From positions 2,120 through 66,119 of the forward strand of contig NZ_FQTU01000013.1 in NCBI RefSeq assembly GCF_900128885.1: a stretch of DNA of 64,000 nt. Direction: 5' to 3'. The notes under the pieces were generated by a model. That model was not told the DNA's origin. It did no database searches and saw only the letters and a program-made list of their open reading frames with translations. Both the position numbers and the translations under genes were made by a program. Position 1 is the stretch's first letter, and each line of letters starts with the position of its first letter. Source of the stretch: Alkalibacter saccharofermentans DSM 14828. GTDB lineage: Bacteria > Bacillota > Clostridia > Eubacteriales > Alkalibacteraceae. Of the stretch, positions 61,047 through 64,000 are shown piece after piece.

Positions 61047-61718
61047 ATGGATAATTTTCTCAAGATTGACATGGATACTTACAAGCCACTGAGAGAAATT
61101 GTGTTTACCACGATGAGAGAGGCAATAATCAACGGAGACTTTAAGCCCGGACAAAGGCTAATGGAGGTCCAGTTGGCAGAGCAGATGGGCGTAAGCAGAA
61201 CCCCTGTCAGAGAAGCTATTAGAAAACTTGAATTGGAAGGTCTTGTGGTAATGGTGCCTAGAAAGGGCGCGTATGTTGCAGGGCTGTCAAGCGAGGATGT
61301 AAAAGAGGTCTTGGAAATCAGGGCGGTTTTGGAGGGGTTGGCTGCATCTTTGGCTGCAAAAAATGCTTCCGCTGCAGATATAGAGCAACTTCAGGAAATC
61401 GTAGAAAAATTCAAGGTCGCTGCAGAGGAAAAGGATGTCGTTAGACTAATCAATTTCGACTCGGATTTTCACGATGTCATGTACAGGGCTTCAAAAAATA
61501 AAAAGCTGATCCAATTGATCAGCGCTTTAAGAGAGCAGGTTCAAAGGTTCAGGGTCGCTTATTTCACAAAAATAAGGAGCACCCAGACCTTGATCGAAGA
61601 GCATAATGACCTGGTTTCATCCATTGTGAACAACGAGCCTGATCGGGCTAGAGCAATTGCCGAAAAGCACATATCGACTACAGAGAAGCTTATAACCTCA
61701 ATTGAAGAAAAAAGGTAA
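61047..61718 (+). CDS. GntR-family regulator, FadR/FCD subfamily
   Basis: A 223-residue regulator: an N-terminal winged helix-turn-helix (LAEQMGVSRTPVREAIRKLE then LVVMVPRKGAYVAG, about 30-70) and a C-terminal all-helical FCD ligand domain with metal-binding residues such as D-x-x-FH in DSDFHDVMYRAS near 140-152 and H near 190 and 211. I start at ATG 61047; the GTG at 61035 overlaps the AAGGAG ribosome binding site. It follows ispE closely, so it may be cotranscribed. The ligand and targets are unknown; FCD proteins usually sense organic acids. Confidence 0.88.
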   Translation: MDNFLKIDMDTYKPLREIVFTTMREAIINGDFKPGQRLMEVQLAEQMGVSRTPVREAIRKLELEGLVVMVPRKGAYVAGLSSEDVKEVLEIRAVLEGLAASLAAKNASAADIEQLQEIVEKFKVAAEEKDVVRLINFDSDFHDVMYRASKNKKLIQLISALREQVQRFRVAYFTKIRSTQTLIEEHNDLVSSIVNNEPDRARAIAEKHISTTEKLITSIEEKR

Positions 61719-61724
61719 ATGGCC

Positions 61725-62180
61725 TTATGCTGCTTCAGAAGGCTCCAGTAGCAGAACCATGATGAGCAGTATGCTTCCGGAAACGATAAAGATATCAGCC
61801 ACATTGAAGATGGCAAAATTTATCAGGCGAAAATCGAAAAAATCAACGACAAAGTTGAATCTGAAACGATCAATAAGGTTGCCCAAGGCTCCACCGATTA
61901 TTAGTGCCAGCGAAAGGCTTTTAATAGTGAGCTTGCCTTCTTTTCTGGTCAAGAATATCAAGTAGATCAATAGTACAACTGAAAAAACAGAGGTTATGAT
62001 TTTTAAAAATAGTTGCATGTCAGTGAAGATGCTAAAAGCAGCACCGGTGTTTTCTGCATAAGTCAGGTGGAAGACGCCTTCCCACAAAGGGATGCTGGCG
62101 CTGCCCTTGAGATGTTCAAGAGCCAGTGATTTGGAAAATTGATCCAGTGCGGTTATTGCAAGTATGATAATAAAGCTCAA
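61725..62180 (-). CDS. lspA: Lipoprotein signal peptidase (signal peptidase II)
   Basis: A 151-residue four-span aspartyl protease that cleaves prolipoproteins such as MetQ after lipid attachment. Conserved blocks: DQFSKSLALEHL (about 13-24), LTYAENTGAAFSIF (about 39-52) with the conserved Asn, and GGALGNLIDRFRFNFVVDFFDF (about 97-118) with both catalytic Asp. Length is slightly short but complete. ATG behind AGGAGGATACTATTT. It converges with the GntR gene. Confidence 0.94.
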   Translation of the reverse strand: MSFIIILAITALDQFSKSLALEHLKGSASIPLWEGVFHLTYAENTGAAFSIFTDMQLFLKIITSVFSVVLLIYLIFLTRKEGKLTIKSLSLALIIGGALGNLIDRFRFNFVVDFFDFRLINFAIFNVADIFIVSGSILLIMVLLLEPSEAA

Positions 62181-62315
62181 AATAGTATCCTCCTGTTACA
62201 AATTTATTCGCATTTATAGTATAATATATCATTGAGCCTGTGTACAGACGAGAGTCTTGAAACGGGAAGTATTAATATAATGAAATGGCAGACAAGCTAT
62301 ATTTAGGAGGCCGAT

Positions 62316-63539
62316 ATGAACAACGTATTCGATGTTTTAAAGGAACGTGGATTTATAGAGCAGTGCACCCACGAAGACGAAATAAGAGAGTTGCTTGAGA
62401 AAGAACAAGTGACGTTTTATATAGGTTTTGACCCTACGGCAGACAGTTTGCACATAGGGCATTTTCTTCAAATAATGGTAATGACCCATATGCAAAGACA
62501 CGGGCACAAGCCTATAGCATTGATTGGTGGTGGAACCACCATGGTCGGGGATCCCACTGACAAGACGGACATGAGAAAAATGTTGACCCAGGAACAGATA
62601 AACGAAAATGGGGAAAAATTCAAGACAGTATTTAAAAAGTTTCTGGATTTTTCCGATGACAAGGCGATAATGCTTAACAATGCGGACTGGCTTTTAGACT
62701 TAAATTATGTGGAGCTGCTAAGAGAGGTTGGAGTACATTTCTCGGTAAACAGGATGCTTGCAGCGGACTGCTATAAGACGCGGATGGAACAGGGCCTGAC
62801 ATTTTTGGAGTTCAATTACATGATAATGCAGTCCTATGATTTTTACGTGCTGTACAGGGACTACAACTGCAAGATGCAGCTGGGTGGAAACGACCAGTGG
62901 TCAAACATCCTTGGTGGCACGGAACTTGTAAGAAGAAAGCTTGGAGGTCAAGCTTATGGAATGACATTCAGCCTGCTTACTACTTCCGATGGCAAGAAGA
63001 TGGGTAAAACGGAAAAAGGAGCACTATGGCTGGATCCCGAAAAGACATCTCCTTATGATTTTTATCAGTACTGGAGAAATGTTGACGATGCAGATGTAAG
63101 AAAATGCCTGGCCCTGCTTACGTTCCTTCCGATGGAGGAAGTAGAAAGGTTAAGCTCCTTCGAAGGCTCTGAAATCAACAAATCAAAGGAAGTTTTGGCT
63201 TATGAAGTGACGAAGATAATTCACGGTGAGGACGAGGCGAACAAGGCTCAAAATACCGCAAAGAGCCTATTTTCCCTTCATACTGATTCTGCTGAAATGC
63301 CCACCACTGAAATAGACAGACAAGAGCTTTCTGAGATGGAAATCTTGGATATTATGATTAAAGCAAACTTGATTCCTTCGAAAAGCGAGGGCAGAAGACT
63401 AGTGACCCAGGGCGGAGTGCAAGTCGACGGCGAGAAAGTTGAAGATTTAAATTACAAGCTTCCACAGGACAAGCTGGGCGGAGAGAGCTTCATCATAAAA
63501 AAAGGCAAAAAAGTTCATCATAAGATAAAAATAACATGA
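62316..63539 (+). CDS. tyrS: Tyrosyl-tRNA synthetase
   Basis: A 407-residue class I aminoacyl-tRNA synthetase. The HIGH motif is DSLHIGHFLQI near 44-54, the tyrosine-binding region includes FNYMIMQSYDF near 167-177 and QLGGNDQWSN near 188-197, and the KMSKS equivalent is KKMGKTEKG near 226-234. A C-terminal S4 RNA-binding domain (about 340-407) ends KGKKVHHKIKIT. No T-box leader is present in the 136 bases upstream, although many Firmicute tyrS genes have one. ATG behind TAGGAGG. Confidence 0.95.
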   Translation: MNNVFDVLKERGFIEQCTHEDEIRELLEKEQVTFYIGFDPTADSLHIGHFLQIMVMTHMQRHGHKPIALIGGGTTMVGDPTDKTDMRKMLTQEQINENGEKFKTVFKKFLDFSDDKAIMLNNADWLLDLNYVELLREVGVHFSVNRMLAADCYKTRMEQGLTFLEFNYMIMQSYDFYVLYRDYNCKMQLGGNDQWSNILGGTELVRRKLGGQAYGMTFSLLTTSDGKKMGKTEKGALWLDPEKTSPYDFYQYWRNVDDADVRKCLALLTFLPMEEVERLSSFEGSEINKSKEVLAYEVTKIIHGEDEANKAQNTAKSLFSLHTDSAEMPTTEIDRQELSEMEILDIMIKANLIPSKSEGRRLVTQGGVQVDGEKVEDLNYKLPQDKLGGESFIIKKGKKVHHKIKIT

Positions 63540-63543
63540 AAAT

Positions 63544-63580
63544 ATGCCGCCGGGATGTGACTTGGTTCACTCCAGCGGCA
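63544..63580 (+). terminator. GC-rich hairpin between tyrS and hisS
   Basis: ATGCCGC and GCGGCAT close a longer stem containing GTGA/TTCAC. The following bases (TATCTA) lack a T-run, so it may be a weak terminator or an mRNA-stabilising structure ahead of hisS. Confidence 0.5.
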
Positions 63581-63605
63581 TTATCTACAATCAGGAGGTT
63601 TTAAA

Positions 63606-64000
63606 ATGGCAAAGAGCTCAAACCCTGTCAGGGGAACAAGAGACATACTCCCGAAAGAAATGGATTTAAGAGACGAAATTGAAGCAAAAATTCTAAATAC
63701 CTACAGATTTCACGGGTTCGAAAGGATAGAGACACCGGCGATAGAATCTTTAGATCTTCTGTTGGACAGCGAGGGTGGTGAAAATCTCAAGATGCTTTTC
63801 ACCGTGCTAAAAAGAGGAGAGAAACTCAATTTGAAAGAGGACGCGGCTATCGGCGAGATATGCGATATCGGGCTAAGGTACGACTTGACGCTTCCGCTGA
63901 GCAGGTTTTACTCCAACAACAAACAGGAACTGTCTACCCCTTTTAAAAGCATACAGATAGGAAACGTCTATAGAGCAGAAAGACCTCAAAAGGGAAGATT
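63606..64000 (+). CDS. hisS: Histidyl-tRNA synthetase, 5' part (runs off window)
   Basis: The first 131 codons of a class II synthetase. NPVRGTRDILPKEMDLRDEI near 6-25 is the characteristic N-terminal motif 1 region, GLRYDLTLPLSRFYS near 97-111 and GNVYRAERPQKGRF at the edge is motif 2, with the Arg that contacts ATP. The paralogue HisZ is an alternative that the missing histidine-binding motifs would rule out. ATG behind AGGAGGTTTTAAA, downstream of tyrS in the same direction. Confidence 0.85.
   Translation, partial: MAKSSNPVRGTRDILPKEMDLRDEIEAKILNTYRFHGFERIETPAIESLDLLLDSEGGENLKMLFTVLKRGEKLNLKEDAAIGEICDIGLRYDLTLPLSRFYSNNKQELSTPFKSIQIGNVYRAERPQKGR

Noticed and set aside
62181..62315. Possible T-box leader before tyrS
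   Set aside because: The space is too short, and neither a specifier loop nor the conserved antiterminator core is present.

Overview
The window looks like chromosomal DNA from a low-GC, Gram-positive, probably anaerobic Firmicute of class Clostridia. This rests on content: AddAB recombination helicase-nuclease, class III fructose-1,6-bisphosphatase, an mtlA-mtlR-mtlF-mtlD operon, Rrf2/CymR-type regulators, strong AGGAGG ribosome binding sites, frequent GTG/TTG starts and many intrinsic terminators. I cannot name genus or species. Most of it is ordinary housekeeping and accessory chromosome; no prophage or intact mobile element is present.

Layout. 1-126: the tail of a type I-C-like CRISPR array without cas genes. 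0.5-8.7 kb: secreted SGNH esterase, ECF sigma/anti-sigma pair, voltage-gated K+ channel with a zinc-ribbon tail, a TetR-controlled unknown membrane protein, an orphan galactitol-type PTS IIC, a small ABM monooxygenase and a nitroreductase. 8.7-18.9 kb: alpha/beta hydrolase, membrane-anchored MsrAB, metallophosphoesterase, P2A-type cation ATPase, an operon of M50-CBS protease, isoaspartyl methyltransferase and DUF697 protein, a URO-D-family methyltransferase and a broken epimerase. 18.9-22.2 kb: BrkB-like membrane protein, RadC, two small XRE regulators and two unknown proteins. 22.2-27.7 kb: mannitol uptake and catabolism behind a long inverted-repeat operator.

27.7-33.8 kb is an arsenic island: a CoA-disulfide-reductase-like flavoprotein with a rhodanese tail, ArsD and ArsA face an oppositely oriented ACR3-UspA pair, and both promoters carry the same 21-bp operator-like sequence. 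ArsD would deliver As(III) to ArsA and ACR3 would export it. 33.9-42.3 kb: HAD phosphatase, DEAD-box helicase, an operon of a GshF-like ATP-grasp ligase lacking its ligase half, an HxxxDG acyltransferase and a DUF6320 zinc-ribbon protein, then fbp and ung. 42.4-44.9 kb: an ArsR/SmtB repressor and heavy-metal P1B ATPase behind a consensus promoter/operator.

45.0-47.3 kb is a decayed island next to tRNA-Val(GAC): integrase remnant, frameshifted secreted protein and a membrane protein split by an early stop. 47.6-50.9 kb: tandem Rrf2 regulators and a metNIQ methionine importer. 50.9-51.04 kb holds a candidate structured small RNA with its own promoter and terminator. 51.2-64 kb: nfo, a DUF362 ferredoxin-like protein, addB-addA, ispE, a GntR regulator, lspA, tyrS and the 5' part of hisS, which runs off the window.
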